Assembly: GCF_009749525.1 (NCBI RefSeq)
Contig: NZ_WOAC01000014.1
Location: 62,001 to 126,000, forward strand
Reading direction: 5' to 3'
DNA: 64,000 nucleotides
Source: Mesorhizobium xinjiangense
GTDB taxonomy: Bacteria > Pseudomonadota > Alphaproteobacteria > Rhizobiales > Rhizobiaceae
Made by a program: the position numbers and the translations under genes. Numbering within the stretch: the first letter of the stretch is position 1; every line of letters begins with the position of its first letter. The notes under the pieces were generated by a model. It did not search any database. It was given only the letters and a program-made list of their open reading frames with translations, and was not told where the DNA came from. Positions 1 through 9,445 of the stretch are shown here, in pieces.

Positions 1-58
1 ATCGATACCTGCGGCGGAGACATTGCATTGCCTGCCGATCCTCCGTCAGCCACCTCGC

Positions 59-1177
59 TCAGACACGCATCGGCATGAGGACATAGAGCGCGTTTTCATC
101 CGCCATGTCGTAGATCAGGGTCGGCGAACCCGCATCGGCCAACATGAAGCGGGCCTCGGAGCCGGAAAGCTGGCTCGAAACGTCGAGCAGATATTTGGCG
201 TTGAAGCCGATCTCGATCGGGTCGGCCTCGTAGTCGGCGGGAATTTCCTCCACCGCGCTGCCCGAATCCGGATTGTTGACAGTCAGCGTCACCTGTCCTT
301 CGGCGATCGAAAGCTTGACCGCGCGCCCGCGCTCGGACGAGATGGTGGAGACGCGATCGACCGCGGCGGCAAAGCTCTGCCGGTCGATGATGAGCTTCTT
401 GTCGTTGCCGGTCGGGATCACGCGCTGATAGTCGGGGAAGGTGCCGTCGATCAGCTTCGAGGTCAAAACGACACTGCCGACGGTAAAGCGTATCTTGGTG
501 TCGGACAGTTCCACCGCGACCTTGATGTCGGGCTGGTCGACCAGCTTTTGCAGTTCGTTGACCGTCTTGCGCGGAACGATGATGCCGGGCATGCCCTCCG
601 AGCCGGCCGGGGCCTCGACTTCGGCGCGCGCCAGGCGGTGCCCGTCGGTCGCCACCGAGCGCAGCTTCAGATCGCCATCTCCTTCGATCGTGTGCAGGTA
701 GATGCCGTTGAGATAATAGCGCGTCTCTTCGGTGGAGATCGCGAACTGCGTCTTGTCGATCAACCCTTTCAGCGCCTCGGCGTCGAGGCGGAACATATGC
801 GAGAAGGAGCCGGCCGACAGTTCCGGGAAATCGGATTGCGGCAGGCACTGCAGGCGGAAACTGGAGCGGCCCGAAATGACCGACACCGCGTTGCCGTCCT
901 CGTCCATCTTCAGCATCACCTCCGCCCCGTCGGGCAGCTTGCGCACAATCTCGTAGAGCAGATGCGCCGGCACGGTCGTTGCGCCGGCCTGCTCGATCTG
1001 TGCGGCCGCCGCCTCCGTCACCTCCAGGTCGAGATCGGTCGCTTTCAGTTCCAACACCGCCCCTTCGGCCTTCAACAGCACGTTGGACAGGATCGGGATC
1101 GTGTTGCGCCGTTCAACGACACGATGCACGTGATTGAGCGACTTCAGGAGATTGGATCGTTTGAGGGTGACGCGCAT
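59..1177 (-). CDS. dnaN: DNA polymerase III subunit beta (sliding clamp)
   Basis: This is the ring-shaped processivity clamp that tethers DNA polymerase III to DNA. The reading frame is open to 1261, but the family start MRVTLKRSNLLKSL lies at 1177 and gives 372 residues, the usual length for rhizobial clamps; I chose it by homology because no strong Shine-Dalgarno is visible. The protein ends in the typical LMPMRV, which supports an intact C-terminus. It lies 193 bases downstream of dnaA on the same strand, the usual dnaA-dnaN order. Beyond its stop, on the minus strand, GGAGG at 40-44 precedes ATG codons at 28 and 23, so another gene (recF would be usual) may start at the window edge, but too little is present to say. 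Confidence 0.97.
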   Translation of the reverse strand: MRVTLKRSNLLKSLNHVHRVVERRNTIPILSNVLLKAEGAVLELKATDLDLEVTEAAAAQIEQAGATTVPAHLLYEIVRKLPDGAEVMLKMDEDGNAVSVISGRSSFRLQCLPQSDFPELSAGSFSHMFRLDAEALKGLIDKTQFAISTEETRYYLNGIYLHTIEGDGDLKLRSVATDGHRLARAEVEAPAGSEGMPGIIVPRKTVNELQKLVDQPDIKVAVELSDTKIRFTVGSVVLTSKLIDGTFPDYQRVIPTGNDKKLIIDRQSFAAAVDRVSTISSERGRAVKLSIAEGQVTLTVNNPDSGSAVEEIPADYEADPIEIGFNAKYLLDVSSQLSGSEARFMLADAGSPTLIYDMADENALYVLMPMRV

Positions 1178-1287
1178 GACGTTTGAGGTCTCATTCATTG
1201 GATTGCTTCGCGGAAGAAGCACAGACGACAACGGCCCGATGGCGGGCCGGGAATGTTTCAAAATGACAGGAAAATGGAGCCGAAGGC

Positions 1288-1324
1288 AAGCCCGCGCACT
1301 GGTCGAACGGCCATGGGCGGGCTT
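1288..1324 (-). terminator. hairpin between dnaA and dnaN
   Basis: Arms AAGCCCGC (1288-1295) and GCGGGCTT (1317-1324) can form an 8-bp stem with a 21-base loop in the dnaA-dnaN gap. No clean T-run follows on the minus strand, while CTTTCTTCGG follows on the plus strand. It may attenuate dnaA-to-dnaN readthrough; function is inferred. Confidence 0.35.
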
Positions 1325-1370
1325 TCTTCGGGGATAAGTGCGGCCGATGCCGGCCGCACGGCCCTCCGCC

Positions 1371-2909
1371 TCAGGCCTGGTCGTTGATCAGGCGGCGCAG
1401 AAGCTCGATTTCCTGGGCCAGGGTGTTGTCGTTGGTGGAGAGATCCTCGATCTTGCGCACGGCATGGAGCACGGTGGTGTGGTCGCGCCCGCCGAAACGG
1501 CGACCGATCTCCGGCAGCGAGCGCGGCGTCATGATTTTTGACAGATACATCGCCACCTGGCGCGGCTTGACGATGGTGCGGGTGCGCCGGTTCGACAAGA
1601 GCTCGGTCTTGGACACATTGTAGTGACGTGCCACCACGCGCTGGATGTCCTCGATGCGCACGCGCTTGGGCTCGCCGGCCTTGTACATATGGCCGAGAAG
1701 CTCGTCGATGCGCTCGATCGAAATCTGCGGCTCGAAGGACTGGCGGAACAGGAGCTGGTTGAAGGCGCCTTCCAACTCGCGGCCGCTGCCGGTGACCGTT
1801 TGCGCGACGTGTTCCAGGATTTCCTGCGGGATGGTCAGCGATTGGTCTTCCTGGCGCGCCGAGACAAGGCGCTGCTCGAGCATGCCGAGCCGCATGGAAT
1901 AGTCCGGCGCCACCATTTCCAGCGAAACCCCGCCCTGCAGGCGCGAACGCACGCGCGGTTCCAGCGATTCCAGTTCTCCGGCCGGCCGATCGGCCGCGAC
2001 CACAACCTGCTTGGCGCTGTCGAGCAGCATGTTGATCAGGTGGCAGAACTCGTTCTGGATCGTCTTTCCCTGCAGGAACTGCATATCGTCGATGACGAGA
2101 AGATCGATGTCGCGCAGCTGCTCCTTCAGTGTCAGGGCGCTGTTGTCGCGGATGGCGGTGGCGAAACGCCACATAAAATATTCGGCCGTCAGATAGACCA
2201 CGCGCGAGCCTGGCTTGTGGCGCAGCGATTCCGCGGCGATGGCCTGCAGCAGATGGGTTTTTCCCAAGCCAACGGAAGCATGGATGTAAAGCGGATTGAA
2301 GCGCACCGACGTCGAAGCGCTTTCGGCAACCGTGCGCGCGGCGGCAAAGGCGACACGGTTCGACGCGCCCTCGATGAAGGAATCGAAGGTGTAGCGCGGA
2401 TCGAGCGGCGAGCCGAGCACGCATTGGCGGGCGGCCCCGTCGACCTGGTGGGAGGGCGCGCGCGGCGCATGCGCCTTGCGGGCCCCGGCGGTGGAGGAGG
2501 AAAGGGCAGACTGCGTGACGCGCACCGCCGGACGCTGCACGGGCTCCTCGGCCGCGCTGTGGGCGCGGTGGTTCCGGGTGGCGCTGCGGAAGATGACCTC
2601 GAGCTTGAGAAGCCCAGGATCCTCGTTGCGCCACATCTCGCCGATGAGATCGAGATAGTGGCTGTTGATCCACGAACGCAGGAAGGCAGTGGGCACGGAA
2701 AGCCGAACGACGCCCTTCGACGCCTCGGCGAGCTTCATGCGCCCGAACCAGCTCGAATAGACGTCGCTGCCGAGGCGGGCCTTGAGCTGCACCTTGACGC
2801 GCTCGAAAACTGCACCGGTCCCAACAGCGTCCGACGGCTCAATGCCGGCGCTATCGCCATGAACGAAAACGAGTTCCTTGCCGGTATCTGCATCTACGCC
2901 GCCGTGCAT
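1371..2909 (-). CDS. dnaA: chromosomal replication initiator protein DnaA
   Basis: This AAA+ ATPase binds DnaA boxes and opens the origin. An N-terminal interaction domain ([12 protein letters not shown]) is followed by a low-complexity linker, then the ATPase domain with Walker A GLGKTHLL and Walker [14 protein letters not shown], and a C-terminal helix-turn-helix with the DnaA signature [16 protein letters not shown]. The length, about 512 residues, is normal. Two in-frame ATGs compete: 2927, with AGGA nine bases upstream, and 2909, with GAGGAAGG five bases upstream. I prefer 2909 on Shine-Dalgarno strength, but 2927 remains possible. The 820-base region upstream holds a CtrA-type site and a consensus DnaA box, suggesting cell-cycle control and possibly autoregulation. 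Confidence 0.96.
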   Translation of the reverse strand: MHGGVDADTGKELVFVHGDSAGIEPSDAVGTGAVFERVKVQLKARLGSDVYSSWFGRMKLAEASKGVVRLSVPTAFLRSWINSHYLDLIGEMWRNEDPGLLKLEVIFRSATRNHRAHSAAEEPVQRPAVRVTQSALSSSTAGARKAHAPRAPSHQVDGAARQCVLGSPLDPRYTFDSFIEGASNRVAFAAARTVAESASTSVRFNPLYIHASVGLGKTHLLQAIAAESLRHKPGSRVVYLTAEYFMWRFATAIRDNSALTLKEQLRDIDLLVIDDMQFLQGKTIQNEFCHLINMLLDSAKQVVVAADRPAGELESLEPRVRSRLQGGVSLEMVAPDYSMRLGMLEQRLVSARQEDQSLTIPQEILEHVAQTVTGSGRELEGAFNQLLFRQSFEPQISIERIDELLGHMYKAGEPKRVRIEDIQRVVARHYNVSKTELLSNRRTRTIVKPRQVAMYLSKIMTPRSLPEIGRRFGGRDHTTVLHAVRKIEDLSTNDNTLAQEIELLRRLINDQA

Positions 2910-3351
2910 CTCTGCCTTCCTCTTCATGACAAATATTTCCTGTCACCCGCCGCTATGCACGCCGCGAGCGCCCTATCTTTGTGTTGCGGCATCACTGCCG
3001 ATTTAAACAATACCCGCCCTTTGTCCCGACCCAACCGGCCGGCAAGCCCCCAAACAAGGTCCAGGGCGGACCCGAACGCTATCGCACATCGGTCAAAAAC
3101 GTTACGCACCGGCTAAACGACGACGCATACCCCCAACGTTTTCGACCTTGAACACAGCGGTGACCCGCCGTCATCGAAAGGCAAAGAAAGTGCGCCCACG
3201 GAATCGCTCCGCGTTGCAGACGGCTCACATTTTCTCGGTATAAAGGCCGTGAGGCCCAGTCCCTTCCGACGGTTGGAGACTACAAAAATCGGGGAGCAAA
3301 GAGCAAGGCCCGTACGTAAGAGAATCTTAATGTCGAAGGCCCACGGGATCG

Positions 3352-3366
3352 TTAAGACTTGGTTAA
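3352..3366. promoter_or_regulatory. CtrA-type binding site TTAA-N7-TTAA
   Basis: The sequence TTAAGACTTGGTTAA matches the full alphaproteobacterial CtrA consensus of two TTAA half-sites separated by seven bases. It lies about 425-440 bases upstream of the dnaA coding start. CtrA is the master cell-cycle response regulator; that this site controls dnaA or replication is inference. Confidence 0.55.
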
Positions 3367-3510
3367 TGAGGCTCTTCCCGCGCGGTAAACTGTTTTGATT
3401 CAAACCCTTTTCGCGAAAGGTGCGTTTCAGTGCCCGGCTATATAAAAAAATCAAAAAAAACTGCTTGACAGACCTTGCCCACTACGGGCCCGCCCCGTCT
3501 GGGGACTGGC

Positions 3511-3519
3511 TGTGGATAA
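3511..3519 (+). promoter_or_regulatory. consensus DnaA box
   Basis: TGTGGATAA is the exact reverse complement of the R1-type DnaA box TTATCCACA. It lies about 600 bases upstream of dnaA. As a single copy it fits DnaA autoregulation or titration better than a full origin, which usually carries several boxes. Confidence 0.55.
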
Positions 3520-3674
3520 GGTTTTGCAACAGACTGAAACAAATGGGCTTTTCGGCACGGTGCATTTATGCGCAGACATTGTTGTACAAGGCAGCTGCGC
3601 GGCCGTATTCCGATCGCCGGCAAACAATCAAAGGGTGCGTTTTTAGCACCTGCGGCAACCCTTTGGAGGCAAAC

Positions 3675-3697
3675 AAAAAACCCGGCGGAGCGCCGGG
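3675..3697 (-). terminator. intrinsic terminator of rpsT
   Basis: On the minus strand a perfect 7-bp stem, CCCGGCG/CGCCGGG (3681-3687 with 3691-3697), with a three-base loop is followed by six T (3675-3680). It lies 50 bases past the rpsT stop codon, the classic rho-independent arrangement. Confidence 0.9.
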
Positions 3698-3746
3698 TTC
3701 GTTAACATGTGTAAACGGCAGCGAGCCGCCGCCGAAGAGAGGTCGT

Positions 3747-4013
3747 TCAGGCGCTCAGGGTCTTCACGCGCTGTGCGAGGCGCGAAACCTTGCGCGATGC
3801 GGTGTTCTTGTGAAGAACGCCCTTGGAGGCCGCGCGCATCAATTCGGGCTGCGCATCGCGCAGGGCGGTCTCCGCAGCGGCCTTGTCGCCAACGGCCAAC
3901 GCTTCTTCGACCTTACGGACGAAGGTGCGCACGCGTGAGCGGCGGTTCTTGTTGACCGCCGTACGACGGGCGATTTTACGCGTAGCCTTTTTGGCCGAGC
4001 GGGTGTTGGCCAT
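3747..4013 (-). CDS. rpsT: 30S ribosomal protein S20
   Basis: This is a primary 16S rRNA-binding protein of the small subunit. The 88 residues, the basic N-terminus [17 protein letters not shown], the internal [11 protein letters not shown] and the ending [20 protein letters not shown] are all typical of S20. The ATG at 4013 has GAGAGG at a normal distance. The gene is monocistronic: a hairpin lies between it and the upstream enoyl-CoA hydratase, and a strong terminator follows it. Placement next to dnaA is characteristic of Hyphomicrobiales. Confidence 0.98.
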   Translation of the reverse strand: MANTRSAKKATRKIARRTAVNKNRRSRVRTFVRKVEEALAVGDKAAAETALRDAQPELMRAASKGVLHKNTASRKVSRLAQRVKTLSA

Positions 4014-4072
4014 GATGCCTCTCTCGTTGTCCAGACTATCGGTGCCACTCTCCGGAGACCGGCGGGCACGAA

Positions 4073-4100
4073 AACAATCGGGCGGCCGAATTGGGCCGCC
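4073..4100 (-). terminator. probable terminator after the enoyl-CoA hydratase gene
   Basis: The stem GGCGGCC/GGCCGCC (4081-4087 with 4094-4100) with a six-base loop is followed on the minus strand by CGATTGTTTTCG. It lies about 105 bases past the hydratase stop. The T-run is short, so efficiency is uncertain. Confidence 0.5.
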
Positions 4101-4204
4101 TCAGTCGGTGCGGCTTATAGTGCAGCTTTTCGGCCGCGTCAACGCCGGAATCGCACGGTATCCGCGCCATTTGCGTTCCAATTCCGCGACGACCGCCAAA
4201 GGGC

Positions 4205-4978
4205 TCAGCGATTGCGGAAATTGGGCGAGCGCTTCTCGACGAAGGCGGTCATGCCTTCCTTCTGGTCGTCGAGGGCGAACATGGAGTGAAACACGCGGCG
4301 CTCGAAACGCAGACCCTCGGAAAGGGTGGTCTCGTAGGACCGGTTGACGGCCTCCTTGGCCATCATCACCGCCGGCAGCGAGAACCCTGCGATCTTGGAC
4401 GCCGCCTTCAACGTTTCCTCGATAAGGTCGTCGAGCGGCACGACGCGCGATACCAGCCCGCAGCGCTCGGCTTCCTCGGCGTCCATCATGCGGCCGGTCA
4501 GGCACATGTCCATGGCCTTGGACTTGCCGACGAAGCGGGTCAGGCGCTGCGACCCGCCCATGCCGGGCATGACGCCGAGCGTGATCTCCGGCTGGCCGAA
4601 TTTCGCATTGTCGGCGGCGATGATGAAATCGCACATCATCGCCAACTCGCATCCGCCGCCGAGCGCGTAACCGGCAACCGCGGCGATGATCGGCTTGCGC
4701 ACCCGGGTCATGGCTTCCCAGCCGGCGAAGAAGTCGGTCATGAAGGCGTCGCTATAGGTGAGCGGCTGCATCTGCTTGATGTCGGCGCCGGCGGCAAAAG
4801 CCTTTTCGGAGCCTGTCAGCACGATGGCGCCGATCGCCGCGTCGGCGCCAAAAGCCTCCATCGCCGCCACGACTTCCTTCATGACAGTCGTGTTGAGCGC
4901 GTTGAGCGCCTTGGGACGATTGAGCGTCACCAGGCCGACCTTGCCGCGGGTTTCGACGATGATGGTTTCATAGGCCAT
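4205..4978 (-). CDS. enoyl-CoA hydratase (crotonase family)
   Basis: It hydrates trans-2-enoyl-CoA to 3-hydroxyacyl-CoA in fatty-acid beta-oxidation. The 257 residues and conserved blocks fit short-chain enoyl-CoA hydratases: [11 protein letters not shown] and [14 protein letters not shown] form the oxyanion hole and supply one catalytic Glu, and [12 protein letters not shown] supplies the second. The C-terminus [10 protein letters not shown] is typical. The ATG at 4978 has GGAGGAG eight bases upstream. It lies between mutM and rpsT, its usual place in this order. Substrate chain length cannot be told from sequence. Confidence 0.93.
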   Translation of the reverse strand: MAYETIIVETRGKVGLVTLNRPKALNALNTTVMKEVVAAMEAFGADAAIGAIVLTGSEKAFAAGADIKQMQPLTYSDAFMTDFFAGWEAMTRVRKPIIAAVAGYALGGGCELAMMCDFIIAADNAKFGQPEITLGVMPGMGGSQRLTRFVGKSKAMDMCLTGRMMDAEEAERCGLVSRVVPLDDLIEETLKAASKIAGFSLPAVMMAKEAVNRSYETTLSEGLRFERRVFHSMFALDDQKEGMTAFVEKRSPNFRNR

Positions 4979-5025
4979 GAATATCTCCTCCGGCGGGGTG
5001 CGTTCGTGTGCCGACCCGCATTAAC

Positions 5026-5919
5026 CTACCCCTGACAGAAGGGGCAATAGAAAGTGGACCGTCCCGATTGGACGATGCGCCTGACGATACCGGTGCAGCC
5101 CGGTGCGGCGCATGGTTCATTCTCGCGATCGTAAACGCTGAAGCGGTGCTGGAAATAGCCCAGCGAACCGTCGGCCTGCATATAGTCGCGCAGCGAGGAG
5201 CCGCCCGCCTCGACCGCTTCGGCAATGACGTCGCGGATCGCGCCGGCCAGGGCCGCCGCGCGCGCCGGCGCCTTGCCGCGCCGTCCCGAAAGCGTGCCCG
5301 CCTTGCGCGCCGGCGAAAGGCCGGCCCGCCACAGGGCCTCGCAGACATAGATATTGCCGAGGCCGGCGATCAGTTTCTGGTCGAGAAGTGCGCCCTTGAG
5401 CGGTCCGCGCCGTCCGGCGAGCATCCCGGACAGGAGCGGACCGTCGAGCGCGTTGCCGGTCGGCTCTATGCCGAGCCGGCGCATCAGCGGATGCTCGGCA
5501 AGCTCGCCCGGACCGGCCAGGAGCATGAAGCCGAAGCGGCGCGGGTCGTTGTAGACGATGCTGGCCGCGCCGCTCGCTGGATGCAGCAGATGCAGCACCA
5601 CATGGTCGTGTGCAGCCGCCTTCGAGCGCTCATGGTGAAACGAGCCGGGTGTTGCGGCTTCATCGTCGCGCTCGATGCGCCATGAACCGGACATGCCGAG
5701 ATGGCTGATCAGGGCCTGATCGTCGTCGAGATGGACGACGAGATATTTGGCCCGGCGCGACAGGCTGGTCACCGTGCGGCCGGCGAGCCGGGCGGCGAAA
5801 TCCGGCGGAAAGGGAAAACGCAGATCTGGCCGCCGCTGATCGACCGACACGATCCTGGCGCCCTCGAGGACCGGCTGCAGGCCGCGCCGGACAGTTTCCA
5901 CTTCCGGCAGTTCAGGCAT
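5026..5919 (-). CDS. mutM: formamidopyrimidine-DNA glycosylase (Fpg/MutM)
   Basis: This base-excision repair enzyme removes 8-oxoguanine and formamidopyrimidines and cleaves by beta,delta-elimination. Translation must begin at the ATG at 5919, because the mature enzyme needs N-terminal Pro2 and Glu3 ([14 protein letters not shown]); a TTG three codons upstream in frame would destroy this. A helix-two-turn-helix lies mid-protein ([18 protein letters not shown]), and a zinc finger with two Cys pairs (CAAPGC and CPFC) closes the 297-residue protein. Its ATG overlaps the deoB stop by eight bases (ATGCCTGA), suggesting translational coupling to deoB. Confidence 0.96.
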   Translation of the reverse strand: MPELPEVETVRRGLQPVLEGARIVSVDQRRPDLRFPFPPDFAARLAGRTVTSLSRRAKYLVVHLDDDQALISHLGMSGSWRIERDDEAATPGSFHHERSKAAAHDHVVLHLLHPASGAASIVYNDPRRFGFMLLAGPGELAEHPLMRRLGIEPTGNALDGPLLSGMLAGRRGPLKGALLDQKLIAGLGNIYVCEALWRAGLSPARKAGTLSGRRGKAPARAAALAGAIRDVIAEAVEAGGSSLRDYMQADGSLGYFQHRFSVYDRENEPCAAPGCTGIVRRIVQSGRSTFYCPFCQG

Positions 5920-7150
5920 CGGCGACAACCCGGCCCAGAAACGACGTGCCGTGCCGGCCCGGCGCCAGCCCGAGATGCTGCGCGACCGTCTCGCCGATAT
6001 CGGCGTATGTCGTCCTCACGCCGATCGGCCCTGCGGCAAGCCCCGGCCCCGTGCCGATGACCGGCACCTGCTCGCGCGTATGGTCGGTTCCCCTCCAGGT
6101 GGGATCGCATCCGTGATCGGCCGTCAGAACGATCATGTCGCCTTCGCGCAGCCGCGAAAGCGCTTCCGGCAGGCGCCGGTCGAAAGCTTCCAGAGCGGCG
6201 GCATAGCCCGCCACGTCCCGGCGATGTCCGTAGAGCGTGTCGAAATCGACGAAATTGGCGAAGACCAGCGTATTGTCGCCCACATCGTCCATGGCGCCGA
6301 GCGCGGCGTCGAACAGCGCCATGTTGCCGGCCGCCTTGCGCACCTCGCTGATGCCCTGATGGGCGAATATATCGCCGATCTTGCCGATCCCGATCACCTT
6401 GCCGCCGGCCGCCACCAGACGGTCGAGCACGGTCGGCTCCACCGGAGGAACGGCGTAGTCCCTGCGATTGGCGGTGCGCTCGAAATCGGCCGACGTCGCG
6501 CCGACGAAGGGCCGCGCGATGACGCGCCCGATGTTGAGCGGGTCGATCAGGCGGCGAACGATCGCGCAAAGATCGTAAAGCCGCTCCAAGCCGAAATGCT
6601 CTTCATGCGCGGCGATCTGGAACACCGAGTCCGCCGAGGTGTAGCAGATCGGCTTGCCGGTCAGCACGTGCTCCTCGCCCAGTTCGCGAATGATGTCGGT
6701 GCCGGAAGCGTGGCGGTCGCCCAGGATGCCCGGCAGTTTCGCCTCGCGGATGATCGCTTGCGTGAGTTCGGTGGGAAAGGTCGGCACGGTGTCGGGGAAA
6801 TAGCCCCAATCGAACGTGGCCGGAACGCCGGCGATCTCCCAATGGCCCGACGGCGTGTCCTTGCCGCTGGAGACCTCCTGGGCTGCGCCGAAGAAACCGA
6901 CGGGTTTCACGCGCTCCATCGCCTCCGGGTGTCGTCCCGTCGCCAGGGCGGCGGCCTCGCCAAGCCCGAGACGCATCATGTTGGGAAGATCGAGCGGGCC
7001 GGCGCGCAGTCCGGGCCGGTCCGCCGCGCCGCGGGCCACAGCGGCAGCGATGTGGCCAAGCGTATCCGAGCCCGCGTCGCCAAAACTGGGCGCGTCCGGC
7101 GCACCGCCGACGCCAAGGGAATCGAGCACGAAGAGAAATGCGCGCGCCAT
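5912..7150 (-). CDS. deoB: phosphopentomutase
   Basis: It interconverts (deoxy)ribose 1-phosphate and 5-phosphate, linking nucleoside salvage to the pentose pathway. It belongs to the alkaline-phosphatase superfamily: an N-terminal metal-binding segment [16 protein letters not shown], the phosphorylated Thr in [12 protein letters not shown], and C-terminal metal ligands in LTADHGCDP and [11 protein letters not shown]. The preferred start is 7150 (MARAFLF), with GGCGGAAG upstream, giving 412 residues; the in-frame ATG at 7171 has no Shine-Dalgarno. No other deo genes are nearby. The downstream partner is mutM, overlapped by eight bases. Confidence 0.95.
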   Translation of the reverse strand: MARAFLFVLDSLGVGGAPDAPSFGDAGSDTLGHIAAAVARGAADRPGLRAGPLDLPNMMRLGLGEAAALATGRHPEAMERVKPVGFFGAAQEVSSGKDTPSGHWEIAGVPATFDWGYFPDTVPTFPTELTQAIIREAKLPGILGDRHASGTDIIRELGEEHVLTGKPICYTSADSVFQIAAHEEHFGLERLYDLCAIVRRLIDPLNIGRVIARPFVGATSADFERTANRRDYAVPPVEPTVLDRLVAAGGKVIGIGKIGDIFAHQGISEVRKAAGNMALFDAALGAMDDVGDNTLVFANFVDFDTLYGHRRDVAGYAAALEAFDRRLPEALSRLREGDMIVLTADHGCDPTWRGTDHTREQVPVIGTGPGLAAGPIGVRTTYADIGETVAQHLGLAPGRHGTSFLGRVVADA

Positions 7151-7241
7151 GCGAAGCTTCCGCCGCCCCATTCAGACCATTTCGCCCACACATAGGCCGC
7201 GGCGGCGCGGTTGGCAATTCACCGTATGAACGGATTCCGGG

Positions 7242-7859
7242 TCAGCAGTCCTCGCACATGATGCGCTGCGTCATGCGCGGCCTGACGTGATAGTCCTCGT
7301 GCATCTCGATGCTGTCGAAGAGGGACGTCAGGCCGATCGACTCTGGAGAGCCTTCGTTCCAGGTCAGGATCGGCTGGTAGGTCAGGTCGGATTCGACGCG
7401 GATGAGGAAGGAATTGCGCACGTTCAATGCCGCGGGCACGTCGGTGATTTCCTGGTCTTCCGGCAGGTAGCGGGACGTTGCGCCGTCCTCCATCTTGCGC
7501 GACCAGGCGACGGTGGCCTTGGGCATGTCGTCGTCGGAGATGTCGATCGCCGTGATATAGATCGATGGGCGCGACCTGTTATAGGGCAGCAACGTCACTT
7601 CGCCGATTTCCATGATCGCATCGAGCTCACCCCTTGTGGCCTTGTTCAGCTGACCGACGAGATCGGACACCATTGCGCCGACGCGCGATGCCTTCTTGTG
7701 GGTTTCGATCGCCTGCGAAAATTCCATGGTGCCGAAGTAGAGCACCAGCATGACCGGCAGCAGGAGCGCGAACTCGACCGCCGCCACACCGCGCCTGTCG
7801 TTGATCGCGCCGTGCAGTCGCATGCGCATCCCCCCGGCCCAAGATCGCATCGTCGCCAT
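7242..7859 (-). CDS. TadE/TadG-family minor pilin-like protein
   Basis: Probably a minor pseudopilin of the Tad pilus. After a short basic leader comes the TadE motif DRRGVAAVEFALLLP followed by a hydrophobic helix (VMLVLYFGTMEFSQAI). The remaining roughly 140 residues are extracytoplasmic and end in a Cys pair (CEDC). The Glu in AVEFA is the usual +5 residue of type IV pilins. The open frame reaches 7997, but ATG 7859 has GGGAGGGGGAA upstream and skips an implausible leader that would run through a dispersed repeat. It is paired with a second TadE-like gene upstream (7994-8596). The product is 205 residues. Confidence 0.82.
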   Translation of the reverse strand: MATMRSWAGGMRMRLHGAINDRRGVAAVEFALLLPVMLVLYFGTMEFSQAIETHKKASRVGAMVSDLVGQLNKATRGELDAIMEIGEVTLLPYNRSRPSIYITAIDISDDDMPKATVAWSRKMEDGATSRYLPEDQEITDVPAALNVRNSFLIRVESDLTYQPILTWNEGSPESIGLTSLFDSIEMHEDYHVRPRMTQRIMCEDC

Positions 7860-7920
7860 GACGGCGTTCCCCCTCCCGGATCGGTCCATCGCTTCACTGA
7901 ATCGATGAACCGACCTGACC

Positions 7921-7982
7921 TTTTGATTTGACGCAATTCCGGGCGGAGAACCGGCTTCCACTTCTCCTGGAATTGCTCTAGC
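7921..7982. repeat. dispersed palindromic repeat (GCAATTCC family), copy 1
   Basis: Arms GCAATTCC (7933-7940) and GGAATTGC (7969-7976) enclose an inner GGAGAA/TTCTCC pair. The unit matches, in reverse orientation, the one at 49050-49112, including the flanking ATTTGA. It lies between the two TadE-like genes. Similar elements are common in Hyphomicrobiales intergenic DNA (from memory). Confidence 0.75.
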
Positions 7983-7993
7983 GCCCCGGCCGG

Positions 7994-8596
7994 TCAATTT
8001 TCGAACCTTTCGTTCTTCCAGGTGACGGTGGCGAAATGCAGCGTCTTGCCGTCACTCAGATTCGACATGGTTTCGCGCAGAAAATCGGTCATGACCGGCC
8101 AGCGATAAAAGACCCGCAGCATGTTGCGATCTTCGGAATCGCCGGCCTCGACCTTGAAGCCTTCGGGGTCGACATTGCCGTTGATTGTCAGAACGATCTC
8201 ACCGTTGTCGATCTTGTAACCCGTGGCGGCCGCGGCCGCGTAACTCGCATGCGTGCGCAGATCGACATCCAGCCCATCGCAGCCGCTCGCCACCAGAAGA
8301 TCGAGCCGGTCGCAGATGAGCTTCTCCAACACGTCCTGGTCCAGATCCTCGGCCCGCACCTGCCCGGTGCGCACGAAACGCGCTACCTCGTCGGTGGCGT
8401 TCGTCAGGATCTGCTGACCGACGAAGGATATGCAGCTTTCCAGGACGGCAAAGATCAGCAACGAAAAAGGTAGGACGAGCACGGCAAACTCGATCGCCAC
8501 CACGCCGTCGCGATTGCGCAGGAAGCCGCGACGGCGCCGGTGGCGGCCGCCGGCGGCTTCTTCGATGCCGGTATTCTTACTGGCCATCATGACCAT
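7994..8596 (-). CDS. TadE-family minor pilin-like protein
   Basis: A second TadE-like protein of 200 residues. An Arg-rich N-terminus is followed by the pilin-type motif NRDGVVAIEFAVLVLP with Glu at the expected position and one hydrophobic helix, then an extracytoplasmic domain. Two Cys (in CDRLDLL and SGCDGLD) could form a disulphide. The start at 8596 is the first of three closely spaced in-frame ATG codons (also 8590 and 8587), so it is uncertain by a few residues. It probably acts with the neighbouring TadE-like protein in pilus assembly. Confidence 0.82.
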   Translation of the reverse strand: MVMMASKNTGIEEAAGGRHRRRRGFLRNRDGVVAIEFAVLVLPFSLLIFAVLESCISFVGQQILTNATDEVARFVRTGQVRAEDLDQDVLEKLICDRLDLLVASGCDGLDVDLRTHASYAAAAATGYKIDNGEIVLTINGNVDPEGFKVEAGDSEDRNMLRVFYRWPVMTDFLRETMSNLSDGKTLHFATVTWKNERFEN

Positions 8597-8748
8597 CGCG
8601 CCAAACCCCCAATGTTTTGACGCGGCGACGATAGCCGGCGGAGTTTGAAGTCCGGTTGCGAAAACGGCTCAAATCGAGGCGGTGGCGTTAACTGTGCCGC
8701 AACCGAACCGATGAGGGCGGCCGGGCGGACCACACCGCGTGCAAATGC

Positions 8749-9186
8749 CTATCGAGCGTTCAATTCCGCTTCGGACAGCCGCTCGGCTTCGCTCTTGTAG
8801 GAGCTTTCGCAATAGGGCGTGCACGACAGTGTCTGCACCATGTCGCGCCGGTAGATGCGCACCGAGCGAGCGTCCTGGCGGGCGACGAAGACCTGCTCGT
8901 CGACCACCGGCTGACCGTCGATATCAAGCACCACGAGATTGGTTGCGCCGAAACCCTTGCCGGTGAGCACGATGGTGCTGGCATCCTGCACCGCGGCGTC
9001 GGCGATCTCGGGATTGCCGACGACCACCGTATCGGCCGGTCGGGCAAGCTTGACGATCTTGGCCTCGTTCATCATCAGCTTGATGCCGGCCTCGGCGGAT
9101 GCCGGCAGCGAATGAAACGCCATAACCGATGCGGCCAAGGCCGCAAGTCCCGCCTGTTTGAGAATGCCGATGTGCCGATATGCCAT
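8749..9186 (-). CDS. pilus assembly protein with secretin N-terminal domain only
   Basis: A 145-residue exported protein with a signal peptide (hydrophobic LAALAASVMA, cleavage after SLPASA). The body, with KLARPADTVVVGNPEIADAAV and GKGFGATNLVVLD, resembles the N-terminal pilus domain found before the BON and secretin domains of CpaC; the CpaC encoded at 10896-12479 has the equivalent VVDLPQDAYDILVANPAVADAV. It lacks any secretin barrel. Two Cys (CTPYC) may form a disulphide. It diverges from cpaA across a 258-base gap and probably helps assemble or pilot the outer-membrane channel; that role is inference. Confidence 0.8.
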   Translation of the reverse strand: MAYRHIGILKQAGLAALAASVMAFHSLPASAEAGIKLMMNEAKIVKLARPADTVVVGNPEIADAAVQDASTIVLTGKGFGATNLVVLDIDGQPVVDEQVFVARQDARSVRIYRRDMVQTLSCTPYCESSYKSEAERLSEAELNAR

Positions 9187-9445
9187 TTCCGACCCCCGCT
9201 TTGAACCCGGTCGCGACGATGCAGCGCAATGGTGAATCTTCGGTTAAGGCAAGGGAACGCCGGCAGCCAGGCGGGGGACGCGCAACTGCGGCGCTCCCGC
9301 AATGCCCGTTATCAAATGGGTAAGGCTTTATATTAAGCCCGCCGAAAGTGCCCCCCGCTAGACTTCGTTCATTCGGCAGCATTGCGCGGGACGTTCCGGC
9401 GGGCGGGCCGACAAGGTAGCGGGGCCCGACCCCGAAGGGGGAATT

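Larger units (their letters stand above)
2928..3746. promoter_or_regulatory. long non-coding region upstream of dnaA
   Basis: About 820 bases between dnaA and rpsT (both minus strand) hold no convincing gene. Seen here: a CtrA-type site (3352-3366), a consensus DnaA box (3511-3519), three GANTC sites (3201-3205, 3322-3326, 3397-3401) of the kind methylated by CcrM, a short A-rich tract at about 3442-3462 and the rpsT terminator (3675-3697). It is best read as the dnaA control region. Whether it is also a replication origin cannot be decided: only one strong DnaA box is visible, and in several rhizobia the origin lies near hemE instead. Confidence 0.6.

Noticed and set aside
3571-3601. Hairpin GCGCAG/CTGCGC as a regulatory RNA
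   Set aside because: Six base pairs around a 19-base loop are expected by chance at this base composition.
2928-3746. Calling this region the replication origin
   Set aside because: Only one strong DnaA box is visible and origin position in this order is often near hemE; left as a dnaA control region.
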